NCBI GenBank assembly: GCA_001986395.2
Contig: MQVO02000167.1
Span: 1-18,399, forward strand
Direction of reading: 5' to 3'
DNA length: 18,399 nt
Source of the DNA: Irpex lacteus
Taxonomy: Eukaryota; Basidiomycota; Agaricomycetes; Polyporales; Irpicaceae
Shown: positions 1-7,303 of the stretch, piece by piece
How the letters are laid out: each line of letters begins with the position of its first letter
Position numbering within the stretch: the first letter of the stretch is position 1
Notes under the pieces: model-generated
Seen by the model: the letters and a program-made list of their open reading frames with translations, nothing else
Database searches by the model: none
Told to the model about the DNA's origin: nothing
Made by a program: the position numbers and the translations under genes

Positions 1-128
1 AACGATTAATAGCTATTTCTCTAATTTTCTCCATAGATTCAAGAGTATGTTTATAACCAAAAAGTGAACCCGGCTACTTGTAAAATATTATACTCTGGCT
101 TTAAAAGGTCTATATAATATTGTTTCTC
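1..128 (-). pseudogene. GIY-YIG homing endonuclease fragment, frameshifted
   Basis: Minus-strand translation gives EKQYYIDLLKPEYNILQVAG and then, after a one-base shift near position 70, SLFGYKHTLESMEKIREIA. This is the familiar GIY-YIG module in which the catalytic domain ends with E..YID.L.PEYNIL..AGS and runs into the NUMOD3 DNA-binding segment (.G.KH..E...K). Such enzymes are encoded in group I introns and cut intronless alleles to spread the intron. Only about 40 residues remain; the 5' part is lost beyond about 128, where another frame break occurs, and the 3' part leaves the window. The identification is firm from motif order, and the frameshift makes it a pseudogene. Confidence 0.75.
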
Positions 129-467
129 TTTCTATTAACTTATTAAAATAAAATTAAATAAAATCTCCTGTGTAATTTATTTATTAAATATCTTCTTAAG
201 TTTTAGTTAGAATTAATTATAATTCCCTCCTCTCATCTGAAGATAAATAACTATTTAAATTAGTTAATATTTTATTTTTAAATAAAAGTAGTAAAATAAA
301 TTAGATTCTTTCTTAGCTCCCTTTTTATTTCTTTAATCTTACTCATCCCCCACATTGTCGGAGTTAAAATTATTAATTGTAGGAGTGTGCGAATTCAATA
401 AATATTTATATTCTTATTTATTCTTTTTCTTTCTTTAGTTAAATAAAGTAGTTGTCCCGCCTTTTGT
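129..467. other. A+T-rich non-coding spacer
   Basis: No frame with protein-like composition is visible. The stretch around 139-160 repeats almost exactly at about 2001-2022 (aacttattaaaataaaatt...), so it shares dispersed repeat material with the spacer at 2000. A weakly conserved block at 360-405 (gagtt...gtgcgaattcaataaa) resembles one near 2296-2335. Confidence 0.5.
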
Positions 468-662
468 TTATTTAGGAATAGAGAATGATTTACAAAGTTT
501 TCTAAGAGACATTGGAAGTAATAAGAAACTATCTTTAAATACTAAATTGATTCCATTATCTTTAACTTTTCTAGCTACTTTGCTAAATTTACCTTCAGAT
601 TTTTCAACCTCCAACTGTCTTTGTTTATCAACATTATTTATATTATTACTATTAGAATCTTT
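468..662 (-). pseudogene. dpo: Linear-plasmid type B DNA polymerase fragment
   Basis: A 64-codon minus-strand frame contains KDNGINLVFKDSFLLLPMSL followed by RKLCKSFSIPK. The run (F)KDS.LLLP.SLRKL.KSF is a hallmark of the protein-primed family B DNA polymerases of fungal mitochondrial linear plasmids, in the exonuclease-to-polymerase linker region. The frame is bounded by TAA on both sides, so it is a small remnant of a protein normally near 1000 residues. Remnants like this are left when linear plasmids integrate into mtDNA and decay. It lies tail-in-line with the nad5 fragment on the same strand, 26 bp away. Recognition rests on this one motif. Confidence 0.7.
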
Positions 663-688
663 TTATTTAAAATTCTAATAATTTAATT

Positions 689-1045
689 TTACCCTCCTCC
701 TAGATAATCACTCCCTAGACCTGTAAAGATATAACTTACTAGATAACCTGCAGTAAAAGACAGAATTGATAGAATAAACATAGGAATACCCTGGGTGCAT
801 CATGAGTATGTTCATAATTTGATCGAGTAGCTGAAGGTGTACTAAAGAAGACAAGGAGTAGCTGAAGGTGTACTAAAGAAGACAAGGAGTAGTAGACGGA
901 ATGAGTAAAAAGCTGTTAGACCTGCACTTAGTGTACCTAGCCAGAATACCCATTGTCCACTTAGTGTTTATTGACCAGCAGCTAGAAAGAGAAGGGCTTT
1001 GAAAAATGCATGCGTTACTAGAGGATAAAGAGCTAAAATTAACTA
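689..1045 (-). pseudogene. nad5: nad5 fragment, copy 1 (internally deleted)
   Basis: NADH dehydrogenase subunit 5 is a proton-pumping membrane subunit of complex I. Minus-strand frames give LALYPLVTHAFFKALLFLAA, then GQWVFWLGTLSAGLTAFYSF and RLLLLVFFSTPSAT, then SNYEHTHDAP and GIPMFILSILSFTAGYLVSY, ending in FTGLGSDYLGGG. All are nad5 blocks in the right order, but the 80-90 residues normally between LAAG and the GQW block are missing, with a TAA at the junction. A 31-bp tandem duplication breaks the frame at 825-886 and a further shift follows. Codons are C-richer (CTA, GCC, CTT) than in the second nad5 copy at 10427, suggesting a different origin. It is clearly nad5 and clearly not functional. 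Confidence 0.85.
825..886. repeat. 31-bp perfect tandem duplication inside nad5 copy 1
   Basis: The unit beginning gagtagctgaaggtg occurs twice head to tail (825-855 and 856-886), followed by six more matching bases. On the minus strand it duplicates codons for LLLVFFSTPSA. Because 31 is not a multiple of three it shifts the nad5 frame. Confidence 0.95.
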
Positions 1046-1575
1046 ACAAAAAACTAGTTATTTGGGTGTGGAAGCTGCATAACCATTGTCCCAGCTTGAG
1101 GGATTACATTTACACATTTACTATTAATATTAGCTATAGATCACTACTATTCTTACTCTATTGAGGTTCGCATCAACGCTCACTGTGTAGAACTCATTAT
1201 CTTTATTTACTTTTCTTTAAGTTATTACTACTCTTTAATTTAAAGATTATTTATTATTTATCGCTAAACTCCCTTTAAATTCTTTAATAAGAGAATATAT
1301 TAGAGATAATCGTAGTTTAAATTATTCTTATTATATTAGATAAAATAAGAAGATAATAATAATTATTAATAAATTTAAATTAATTAATAAAAGAATTATT
1401 TTTCAATCATCATTTTCATTATTTATTTATTTATTCTAAAAATATTTATATTTAAAAAAGGGGGAAGTTATCTCTTACTACTCTATTATTCTCTATTATT
1501 TATTATTATCTTATTCTCTTATTTTATTTTATGGGATTCTCCCTCCCCTTCAGGAGAATTATATTTATCTCATAA
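1046..1575. other. Spacer without recognisable gene
   Basis: Long A+T-rich stretch. The block at 1160-1198 (gaggttcgcatc..cgctcac..tagaactc) has a divergent relative at 2102-2135, which points to an old dispersed repeat. No tRNA cloverleaf or coding frame could be supported. Confidence 0.45.
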
Positions 1576-1992
1576 TTAGGGAAAAAGGACAGACAAGCTT
1601 CTGAGTCAACAGGATGTGTGCACCGTACTCTTCTTTTAACAGAAAATACAAAAGGAAGAGGTATCTAAACTGATAAAAAAAATATCTTTAGTGAAACTAC
1701 ACGAAGTTTTTCATCCTTTGCTCGATTTCCTTTAGAGGATTATGATTATGTTAGCCAGGGTGATGGTTATTTTAGTGAAGGTTGTTTAAAAATATGTACA
1801 GATAATTTAACTAAGGATGAGGTAAATGGTTAGACCCCTATTCTCCTTTTTTTTTTATAAAAAAAAAGGGCACAAAAGATTTTGTTTGTAGATGATGTGA
1901 GTAAAGCTAAAGATCAAAGAGAATACTATTCTCTTAATAAAAAAGATAGTGTTGAGGGACACCCTCAACATTGACCTTTGATAGAATACTAA
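1576..1992 (+). pseudogene. Decayed unknown ORF interrupted by a poly-T/poly-A hairpin
   Basis: One reading frame carries protein-like sequence over about 139 codons: it includes STGCVHRTLLLTENTKGRG, SFSSFARFPLEDYDYVSQGD, GYFSEGCLKICTDNLTKDEV and, after the hairpin, QKILFVDDVSKAKDQREYYS. It contains a TAA at 1666, a TAG at 1831 and the TAA inside the hairpin, while a UGA near its end must be read as Trp. The mixed acidic/aromatic composition is unlike A+T spacer. I do not recognise the family; a plasmid-derived or intron ORF is possible. The upstream and downstream parts share the same frame across the hairpin. Confidence 0.45.
1845..1869. repeat. Element B: poly-T/poly-A mini-hairpin
   Basis: CC followed by ten T, a short ATA turn, then a run of A and GG: a near-perfect palindrome. 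Similar units occur at 4539, 8350, 9782, 11118, 11796 and 12582. This one sits inside the decayed ORF at 1576-1992 and introduces a stop codon. Confidence 0.8.
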
Positions 1993-2828
1993 AGAAAAGA
2001 ACTTATTAAAATAAAATTAAATTTTAATTAAAGAATCCCGGGATAATTAATTATAACTAGTGCAGATATTATTATTAATAGTAACTCTTTCTTCTTTTCT
2101 CTTGAGTTCGCACCCGCTCATTTATAGAACTAACTCCGATAAATTTATTATTTAATAGATAATTCTCTCTTTGATCTTTAGCCTTACACATTGTTTATTA
2201 TTCTTTATCACTACTCATTATTATTTAATTGTGAGAGTTCAAAGACTTTTGTATCTCTCTTATCTTTTAACTTTACCCATTAGTAATCTTTGGAAAGTTC
2301 AAATTATTATTTTAATGAGCGAATGCAATAAATTATAATAAGGGTAAACTTTTATTTGATCGAGGGAGCGAGGTTACACAATGGAATTACTCATTATTAT
2401 TGAAATTACTATTTTCTCTCTTTAGTATTAAATAAATTTATAGTTCTTATTGTTATTACTATTATAATCTTTAATATTATTATTATTTTATTTAAAGATG
2501 GTACATGCTCACTAATTAAAATTTAATTTAATTAAATTTTAATAATACCCACAATATATTCTAGATATTGCTTGTGAATCAGTAAATCATAAAATAAAAA
2601 TTTATTAAATAGGTTAACTGGCTTAGGTTGAGTCAACAACGTAGCTGTTAACGATTGATAGAATAGAGTTACTCTTTAGTACTCGCATAGTCTTCGTAAA
2701 CAAAAAATTAGTCTTATAGTCTTTACCCGTAGGCTTTAATTTCAATTAGCTATTAATGGAAAGGGTGATACTGAAGGCTTAGCTAGCTGCTTCTACAGAA
2801 TAAAAAGATATTTAAATTGAGGAGAAAG
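1993..2828. other. A+T-rich spacer with dispersed repeat pieces
   Basis: No coding frame could be supported. The segment holds pieces shared with other spacers: ccgggataattaatta at 2038 (again at 9097) and the 38-bp repeat at 2512. Short blocks with gagttcgca and gagcgaatgcaataaa look like divergent copies of blocks in the first 1.2 kb. Confidence 0.5.
2512..2549. repeat. 38-bp dispersed palindromic repeat, copy 1
   Basis: The 38 bases from ctaattaaaattt to aataatacc recur identically at 9061-9098. The core attaaaatttaatttaat is itself nearly palindromic. The second copy lies inside the loop of an element A palindrome, showing that repeat families nest. Confidence 0.9.
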
Positions 2829-2848
2829 AATTCTAACTAGTTTTTTGG
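2829..2848. repeat. Element A, right half only
   Basis: gaattctaactagttttttgg matches the right half of element A; the left arm is absent. It lies five bases upstream of the tRNA-like sequence at 2853. Confidence 0.8.
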
Positions 2849-2852
2849 TACT

Positions 2853-2923
2853 GTCAGTGTAGTTTAAAGGTAAAACTAAAATTATAAAATATTTAAATGT
2901 CAGTTCGATTCTGACCACTAGCT
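2853..2923 (+). tRNA. Degenerate tRNA-like sequence, anticodon unassigned
   Basis: A GTTT/AAAC D stem, a perfect five-pair T stem GTCAG-TTCGATT-CTGAC and an acceptor stem with six of seven pairs (GTCAGTG/CACTAGC) fold as a tRNA. The anticodon arm (aaaattataaaatattt) does not form a proper five-pair stem with a seven-base loop, so I do not assign an amino acid. It may be a decayed tRNA gene; it is immediately followed by a second tRNA-like sequence. Confidence 0.45.
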
Positions 2924-2996
2924 GATCTTATGAATTTAATGGTAAAATACAGGGCTTGCCAGTTCTGAAATGCCAGTTCAAGTCTGGCTAAGATTA
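2924..2996 (+). tRNA. tRNA-like sequence, possible tRNA-Gly(GCC)
   Basis: Acceptor GATCTTA/TAAGATT (one G-T), D stem ATTT/AAAT and T arm GCCAG-TTCAAGT-CTGGC are good. The anticodon arm CAGGG/TTCTG leaves an eight-base loop containing GCC, which is irregular, and fungal mitochondria normally use a UCC tRNA-Gly. It could be a decayed or duplicated tRNA gene. Confidence 0.5.
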
Positions 2997-3050
2997 TTAA
3001 TTTGTTAAATATATTTAAAATAAATAATAAAAAGGTGGATTACCTGTACT

Positions 3051-3281
3051 CTATTCCTTGTTAAAGAAATTTATTAAAGGGAAAGGTAGTGTCACTGGAG
3101 ATATTCCTTCTAGAATCTTGAATTCCTCTTCAGTAAGACTGATACCGTGGATAGCTAGTACACTATTCAGTACTGTGAGGTCTGTAGGATTCTCACTAGC
3201 TAGATGTAAATAAATGAGATAACTAAAGAAATTTATCTTTAATTCTAGATTATTCCTCTTTTTAAAAACAGAGTATTTAAA
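3051..3281 (-). CDS. Unknown ORF remnant, about 76 codons
   Basis: An open minus-strand frame, bounded by stops and lacking ATG, encodes KRNNLELKINFFSYLIYLHL then ASENPTDLTVLNSVLAIHGI, SLTEEEFKILEGISPVTLP and ends FPLINFFNKE. The second half has the balanced, acidic composition of a real soluble protein, unlike random A+T translation. I do not recognise a family; an intron-encoded or plasmid-derived protein tail is possible. No neighbour belongs obviously with it. Confidence concerns it being coding-derived, not its function. Confidence 0.35.
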   Translation of the reverse strand, partial: FKYSVFKKRNNLELKINFFSYLIYLHLASENPTDLTVLNSVLAIHGISLTEEEFKILEGISPVTLPFPLINFFNKE

Positions 3282-3444
3282 TTAAACTAAACATCCCCTA
3301 AAAACACAACTCAAGTGAAAGGGGGAAGATTAAGATACTAAAGAAATAAAATAAATTGAATAAAGATAATAATTATAATCGAGAGCTCCTTAAAGAAAAA
3401 TATAAAAAGTAAATAAGAATAGTCTGATAAATTCTTGAATAAAT

Positions 3445-3493
3445 CCCCAAAAAACTAGGAATTAGAATTAATTCTAACTAGTTTTTTTGGGGG
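3445..3493. repeat. Element A palindrome (full copy)
   Basis: Arms CCCCAAAAAACTAG and CTAGTTTTTTTGGGGG enclose GAA-TTAGAA-TTAA-TTCTAA. The stem is continuous except for the unpaired GAA on one arm; the loop is TTAA. It lies in spacer, so no host frame can be tested. Confidence 0.95.
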
Positions 3494-3560
3494 AGGGATA
3501 TTAATAAAATAATATTAAAAGATAAAATATAAGAAATACTCTTATTAATATAAATAGATT

Positions 3561-3608
3561 TAATTAAATAATAAGTAACTAAAATAATAATTAAATAATT
3601 AAATATTT
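3561..3608. repeat. 48-bp inverted repeat, left copy
   Basis: These 48 bases are the exact reverse complement of 4033-4080. The pair flanks the trnF-trnI-atp8 segment, with a loop of about 424 bp. Recombination between the copies would invert those three genes. Confidence 0.95.
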
Positions 3609-3611
3609 TTT

Positions 3612-3655
3612 AAATTTAAAAACAAAAAATAAAAAATATAAATAAAAGAATAGGG
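3612..3655. repeat. 44-bp direct repeat, copy 1
   Basis: Identical to 4150-4193. Its last bases (aataggg) abut the 3' end of trnF, so the repeat may carry the tRNA's flank. Recombination between the direct copies would delete or excise trnF, trnI and atp8 as a small circle. Confidence 0.93.
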
Positions 3656-3726
3656 TCCCCAAAAAGACTTGAACTTTATCAATAAAGCTTCAATTTATTG
3701 CTCTAACCAAATTAAGCTATGGGAAC
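3654..3726 (-). tRNA. trnF: tRNA-Phe(GAA)
   Basis: On the minus strand the acceptor GTTCCCA/TGGGGAC, D arm GCTT...GAGC, anticodon arm ATAAA-TTGAAGC-TTTAT with GAA, and T arm around TTCAAGT fold cleanly. The last T-stem pair is a T-T mismatch. It is three bases from trnI on the same strand. Confidence 0.92.
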
Positions 3727-3729
3727 TTT

Positions 3730-3801
3730 AAGTCTAAGATGGATCGAACATCTATTGCCTCCTTATCAAGGAGATATTTTAAACCATTAAATAATAGACT
3801 T
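3730..3801 (-). tRNA. trnI: tRNA-Ile(GAU)
   Basis: Minus-strand acceptor AAGTCTA/TAGACTT is perfect; D stem ATTT/AAAT; anticodon arm TCTCC-TTGATAA-GGAGG with GAT; T arm AGATG-TTCGATC-CATCT. It lies between atp8 and trnF in the same orientation, consistent with a common transcript processed at tRNAs. Confidence 0.95.
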
Positions 3802-3822
3802 ATTTATATTATAATTTAGTTA

Positions 3823-3951
3823 TTAATAATCTCACGATTTGTAACTGTAAAGATATGGTAAAATTACTCATGAAACTAATACTAATAAGGCGAATAAGAT
3901 TATATAACCGTAAAATAATTGATTTAAAAAGAAAAATGGTATTAATCCCCC
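3823..3951 (-). CDS. atp8: ATP synthase subunit 8, 5' end altered
   Basis: ATP synthase Fo subunit 8 is a small membrane protein of the stator. The minus-strand frame reads GGLIPFFFLNQLFYGYIILF then ALLVLVSWVILPYLYSYKSW DY and stops. LIPFFFLNQ followed by one hydrophobic helix and (W/K).ILP.L is the atp8 signature; two Trp are encoded by UGA. The universal MPQ start is missing: LIPFF is preceded by GGGGG and an A+T run without ATG, and the C-terminus differs from the usual SR.F.SKL. Either an insertion removed the start or this is a slightly broken copy. A 19-bp piece of its 5' part (TTAATACCATTTTTCTTT on the minus strand) recurs near 7058-7077. Confidence 0.75.
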
Positions 3952-4032
3952 AAATTTATTATAAATTTAATTTAATTAAAAGTTATTTATCCTTAATATA
4001 AGGAATAGATTTATAGAACTTTAAAATTTTAT

Positions 4033-4080
4033 AAATATTTAATTATTTAATTATTATTTTAGTTACTTATTATTTAATTA
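4033..4080. repeat. 48-bp inverted repeat, right copy
   Basis: Exact reverse complement of 3561-3608; see that entry. It lies upstream of atp8 on the minus strand. Confidence 0.95.
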
Positions 4081-4149
4081 TTTTTATATATCTAAATAAA
4101 AAAAGTATTTAATTATATAAGAGAGTATAAATTTTATTTTCTTAAACAT

Positions 4150-4193
4150 AAATTTAAAAACAAAAAATAAAAAATATAAATAAAAGAATAGGG
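4150..4193. repeat. 44-bp direct repeat, copy 2
   Basis: Same 44 bases as 3612-3655 in the same orientation, here not next to a tRNA. Confidence 0.93.
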
Positions 4194-4538
4194 GAGGGAG
4201 AATCTTTAAATTTATTTAGAGATTATTCCTTCTCTATTGGATTAAGTTTATATGTATAATATTATAGAGAATTATAAAAAGAAAATTTTTACAATAAAAG
4301 TAAACTAGGAAGAAAAATAATTTTAATTTAACAAATAAAATTACATAAATATAATAATAGTTTATAGGTGTTATGAACAACAGTGTTTAATTTTTTAGCT
4401 GTAGGTTGTTTTTATTCAAGATTATATTAGGCGCAGTTGTAAATAACCTAAACAGCTTAGTTTATTAAAAATTAGGTAGTTAATTCAATAGTGTTTATTG
4501 TTATTAAATCAATAGGGTGGAAAAGTTTTTACTTGAAT

Positions 4539-4563
4539 CCTTTTTTATTTATAAAAAAAAAGG
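4539..4563. repeat. Element B mini-hairpin
   Basis: CC-T6-ATTTAT-A8/9-GGGG palindrome, in spacer. Confidence 0.7.
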
Positions 4564-4710
4564 GGAGAACAATAGTTTATAATTTTAACCTAATTAGTTA
4601 TACAATATTTATAATTATCGGGTTATTATGGTTATAGCAATATTAATAGTAAGGGGGTACACACTTATTCAGAGGGAGGCTTATTTTTAAGGAGATGATA
4701 GCCACCGTCG

Positions 4711-4736
4711 GATGCGAGGCCTCCGAAGGCGGCATC
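4711..4736. repeat. G+C-rich hairpin
   Basis: GATGC and GCATC pair outside, GGCCT/AGGC inside, with a short loop CCGA, in a surrounding region otherwise very poor in G+C. It resembles the GC clusters known from fungal mtDNA. Confidence 0.7.
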
Positions 4737-5160
4737 AGGCAGGAGATTATCTAACAGGATAGTAGTGGATAATCACTTTTGACTACTTTTTAAAATAATT
4801 TACTTTATAGTAATCAAACAATGAATTTAACTTAATACTTTTTTAATAGGAAGAAAAATAATTTTTAATTTTAAAAGATCGCAATTATCGTAAGCAATTA
4901 TAGGAGTAACCACCACCTGTTTATTTTGTAGGTTAATTATATTTTTATTGAAGAATGTTTTTGTAACTTTTTATATTTAATTAAATTAATGCCGATACAA
5001 CTTAGTGCAGGTCTCCTTAAATAACCCTACTCCTCATTTACTATTCATCTTTGTTTATAATGAAATTTGTACTTTAACCTGCAGAATGGCTTTTATCACC
5101 CTGCAAATCTCATCCTCAGGTTGAGATTAATTAAAGGTTATAATTATTTCTACAAAAATA

Positions 5161-5460
5161 ATAGAAATTATTAGTTTTTTGTTTAGTTCAGTTTCTCAAG
5201 CTGCAGTTTATCTTTTAGCTGTTTTTAGTAACAGTATACAAGCTAACCCAAAAAACTAGGAATTAGAAATAATTCTAACTAGTTTTTTTGGGGGAAGGTG
5301 CTATTAACTTAGGATAGCTAAAGGACTAGTTTCACCTGGACTATTTATTTGTGCAGGAGGTGTATTATATGATAGTTCTCAAACAAGAGTAATATCTTTC
5401 TACAGAGGAGTTACTCAAGTAATAGAAAAGAAAAGAATTAACTTGTGCCTGAAGCAATAA
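5161..5460 (+). pseudogene. nad4: nad4 fragment interrupted by element A
   Basis: NADH dehydrogenase subunit 4, a proton-channel subunit of complex I. The frame reads IEIISFLFSSVSQAAVYLLA VFSNSIQA, then element A (5247-5293), then EGAINLG, a one-base deletion at 5314, and IAKGLVSPGLFICAGGVLYD SSQTRVISFYRGVTQVI. These match the conserved nad4 run SSVSHAAVYLLGVFSN.IQGIEGAI..GLAHG.VSPGLF. Homology ends after RGVTQVI, where nad4 should continue with MPLFS, so the fragment is truncated at both ends (under 100 of about 480 residues). Deleting the palindrome exactly rejoins SIQ.xEGAI in frame. Confidence 0.88.
5247..5293. repeat. Element A inside nad4
   Basis: CCCAAAAAACTAG, bulged GAA, TTAGAA-ATAA-TTCTAA, CTAG-T7-GGGG. 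About 46 bp. It lies between the codons for SIQA and EGAI; removing CCC...GGG restores the frame with no duplication or loss of flanking nad4 codons. Confidence 0.93.
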
Positions 5461-5531
5461 AAGTAAACCTAGTCCTCCCCTCCTTTTTAATTTAACTAAA
5501 TAAAATTAATATTGGAGGGATATTTTAAATT

Positions 5532-5619
5532 TGGTTATATCTTATTATCCTTAACCGTAAGAATCTACTTATGCTTCTTATTAGCATTGAACTTATGCTT
5601 CTAGCTGTCGAGTTGAAAT
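5532..5619 (+). pseudogene. nad4L: nad4L fragment
   Basis: NADH dehydrogenase subunit 4L. The plus frame reads LIILNRKNLLMLLISIELML LAV, matching the conserved LNRKN.L.MLISIE.MLLAV core around the second helix. Similarity stops abruptly after LAV, where the sequence becomes VELKLHLFHL and then runs into the LAGLIDADG fragment. The abrupt edge would suit an exon/intron border or a recombination joint. Upstream FGYIL fits the first helix in another frame. About 23 of about 88 residues are recognisable. Confidence 0.72.
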
Positions 5620-5655
5620 TACACCTATTCCATTTAGTGAACATTCCTGCAATGC

Positions 5656-6254
5656 CTACCACAAATGTGTACATTCACTATTGATAGAGCAGCTCCAGTA
5701 ATTAGTAGTACACTAAACCGAAACACTAGCGTTATCACTATTTCAATTATTAATATTGATGCGCTATACGACTATCTAATGCCTTTTTTCCTTTCTATGC
5801 CATTCCAAACTCGAAAGGGTGTTGATTTCTCTCTATGGTGTCTAGCTCTGTATATGTACAAGTGGGGTTATGCTTATCTAATTCAAGGTCGTAAGCTCCT
5901 TGTACTAATTAGTAAGTATAATCAACTCAGGACGTTATACCAACAGTAATGTTACTGGAATTGCACCAGAATCAGACACTATTTCAGAGGTACTGAATTA
6001 TGAAGTGGCCTGTGGAACGTACTCCTGAAATGAATCAACTCGAATACGCAAAGGCTATTGCTCGAACTGTTACATCACGTTCTATTTATATTTATGATAA
6101 TGGTGTACTAGTTAACACTACTCCATATACCAACTATGGAGACGCTCAAGAGGCTATTGGCCTATCTCGTACTTCTCGTGCTGTTTCTCGTAACATTGAC
6201 ACAGGGAAGGCTTACCTAGGCCGATACAGCTTCTATTCTACACTGCAAAACTAA
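5656..6254 (+). pseudogene. LAGLIDADG homing endonuclease C-terminus with NUMOD1, frameshifted
   Basis: The first part (to the TAA at 5947) reads NTSVITISIINIDALYDYLM then PFFLSMPFQTRKGVDFSLWC and LALYMYKWGYAYLIQGRKLL. This is the second LAGLIDADG repeat, where the endonuclease ends with LPFF..L.F.TRK..DF..W......GY....GR. After shifts, 5950-5990 reads NVTGIAPESDTISEVLN and 6000-6254 reads SIYIYDNGVLVNTTPYTNYG DAQEAIGLSRTSRAVSRNID TGKAYLGRYSFYST, a NUMOD1 DNA-binding module. Normally one intron-encoded protein, it is now in at least three frames. It immediately precedes the cob exon, as expected for an ORF in the cob intron upstream of MRDVN. Confidence 0.8.
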
Positions 6255-6275
6255 CGAGTTATTATAACACCTGCG

Positions 6276-6468
6276 ATTATGCGAGACGTAAACTACGGAT
6301 GGTTGATTCGATACATCCACGCTAATGTAGCTTCATTCTTCTTCATCTTTGTATACCTACACATCGCTCGAGGTCTATACTACGGATCATACAAGGCTCC
6401 ACGGATTCTACCATGGTCTATTGGTGTAATCATCCTTGTTCTTATGATGGCTATTGCTTTCCTTGGAT
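6276..6468 (+). CDS. cob: Cytochrome b internal exon
   Basis: Cytochrome b is the central membrane subunit of complex III. This exon encodes [40 protein letters not shown] and [24 protein letters not shown], with the heme-ligand His of HAN and the conserved GWLIRY and ARGLYYGSY. It has no frameshift. The exon ends GGA T, first base of the Tyr codon in the universal FLGY. The next bases are intron-like: TGGAT pairs with GTCCA fourteen bases on, giving a U-G pair at the splice site as in a group I P1. Upstream and downstream cob exons are not recognisable in the window. Codons favour CGA and CTA, unlike the A+T-rich nad2/nad5 fragments. Confidence 0.88.
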
Positions 6469-6805
6469 AAACATAATGTCCATATATTCCGGGAATATTT
6501 CGTAGAGATCAAAAGAGATTATACGAAACCTATATCTGTCCCTGCTTCCTTTTTTTTTGTCCTCCCCTCCTTTTTAATAAAAAAAAGATTAATAAAAATA
6601 TATTTTTATATGCTCTTCCTACAAATATAAATAAAATTATCTCAGGAGATAGGCAGTAACATTCTATGGTAAATGTTAAGAATATCTGTGGTATTTTACA
6701 CAGTTCAATGTCTATTGTTATGGAATCTTCAGAGACTGGTTACGCTATAATCTAATTTAAATTTAAGTTAATGGTCAGCCTCTTCAGTTGAAAGAGATAG
6801 TTATA
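6469..6805 (+). other. Group I intron (partial) in cob
   Basis: The 5' splice site is supported by exon TGGAT pairing with intron GTCCA (U-G at the cut). About 260 bases on, TTCAGAGACTGG (6728) and GAAAGAGATAGTT (6790) match the conserved R and S elements that form P7 of group I introns. There is a poly-T/A stretch at 6550-6590 inside. No downstream cob exon (VLP.GQMS) follows, so the 3' end is missing, displaced or beyond recognition. Confidence 0.6.
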
Positions 6806-7137
6806 CTCCCCTTTACCCTTCCCTTTATCCTTTTTTTATATATAAAATAAAACAAATTATTTCTTTTTATTATTCTTATATCTCCTCTATAAATAAATTT
6901 AATTTATCTCTTTTGTACCAACTCATTTGAATTTATTATGCAATACTAATCCCTGATTTCTAGTTTCCGATTATTGGTTAGAGTATCAATTGTTTACATG
7001 TCAGGTCCTCTCCCCTAAATAATTTATCTTACTTTTTATTTAAAATAAAATTAAAAGAAAAGAAAAATGGTATTAATTTTAAATAGTTCTCCCAAAAAAA
7101 CTTTTATTTAATTTATTTTATATTAATCTTTTACTAA
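6806..7137. other. Spacer with an atp8 echo
   Basis: A+T-rich sequence with a T-rich tract near 6830. Bases about 7058-7077 repeat 19 bp of the atp8 5' region at about 3927-3946. No other gene is supported. Confidence 0.5.
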
Positions 7138-7303
7138 TTCCATACGCTTAACCCAAAAAACTAGGAATTAGAAATAATTCTAACTAGTTTTTTTGGGGAT
7201 TTGTTGGACTAGTTGGTCTAGAACTAGCAGTAAGTTTAACTCAAGCTTAGTATTCTGTGTGCTAACATAAAGCTACCTAAAGGATGCTATTGAACTTAAC
7301 TAA
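7138..7303 (+). pseudogene. atp6: atp6 3' fragment interrupted by element A
   Basis: ATP synthase subunit 6 forms the proton half-channels of Fo. After element A the frame reads GFVGLVGLELAVSLTQA, then, after loss of one base in the Tyr codon, VFCVLT, a TAA, SYLKDAIELN and the terminal TAA. This is the atp6 C-terminus (..LE..V...QAYVF..LT..Y..DAI.L.). Before the element FHTL could be the tail of GHTLL. The terminal stop is where the family ends. The internal TAA and the indel make it non-functional as it stands. Confidence 0.82.
7152..7198. repeat. Element A at the atp6 fragment
   Basis: Same sequence as the nad4 copy (loop ATAA, bulged GAA), same orientation relative to the gene. The flank on the left (cttaa) resembles that of nad4 (gctaa) and of the copy at 12273 (ctcaa). 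Confidence 0.93.

Larger units (their letters stand above)
4194..5160. other. Spacer, possibly with a short nad6-like start
   Basis: No sustained gene is seen. At 4376-4436 a plus frame using UGA as Trp reads LWTTVFNFLAVGCFYSRLY, which is reminiscent of the nad6 N-terminus but too short to call. Around 4680-4760 the sequence becomes G+C-rich with a hairpin (listed separately). The remainder is A+T-rich filler. Confidence 0.35.

Noticed and set aside
4376..4436. nad6 N-terminal fragment (TVFNFLAVGCF)
   Set aside because: Only about 12 residues look similar and no following block supports it; mentioned only within the spacer entry.
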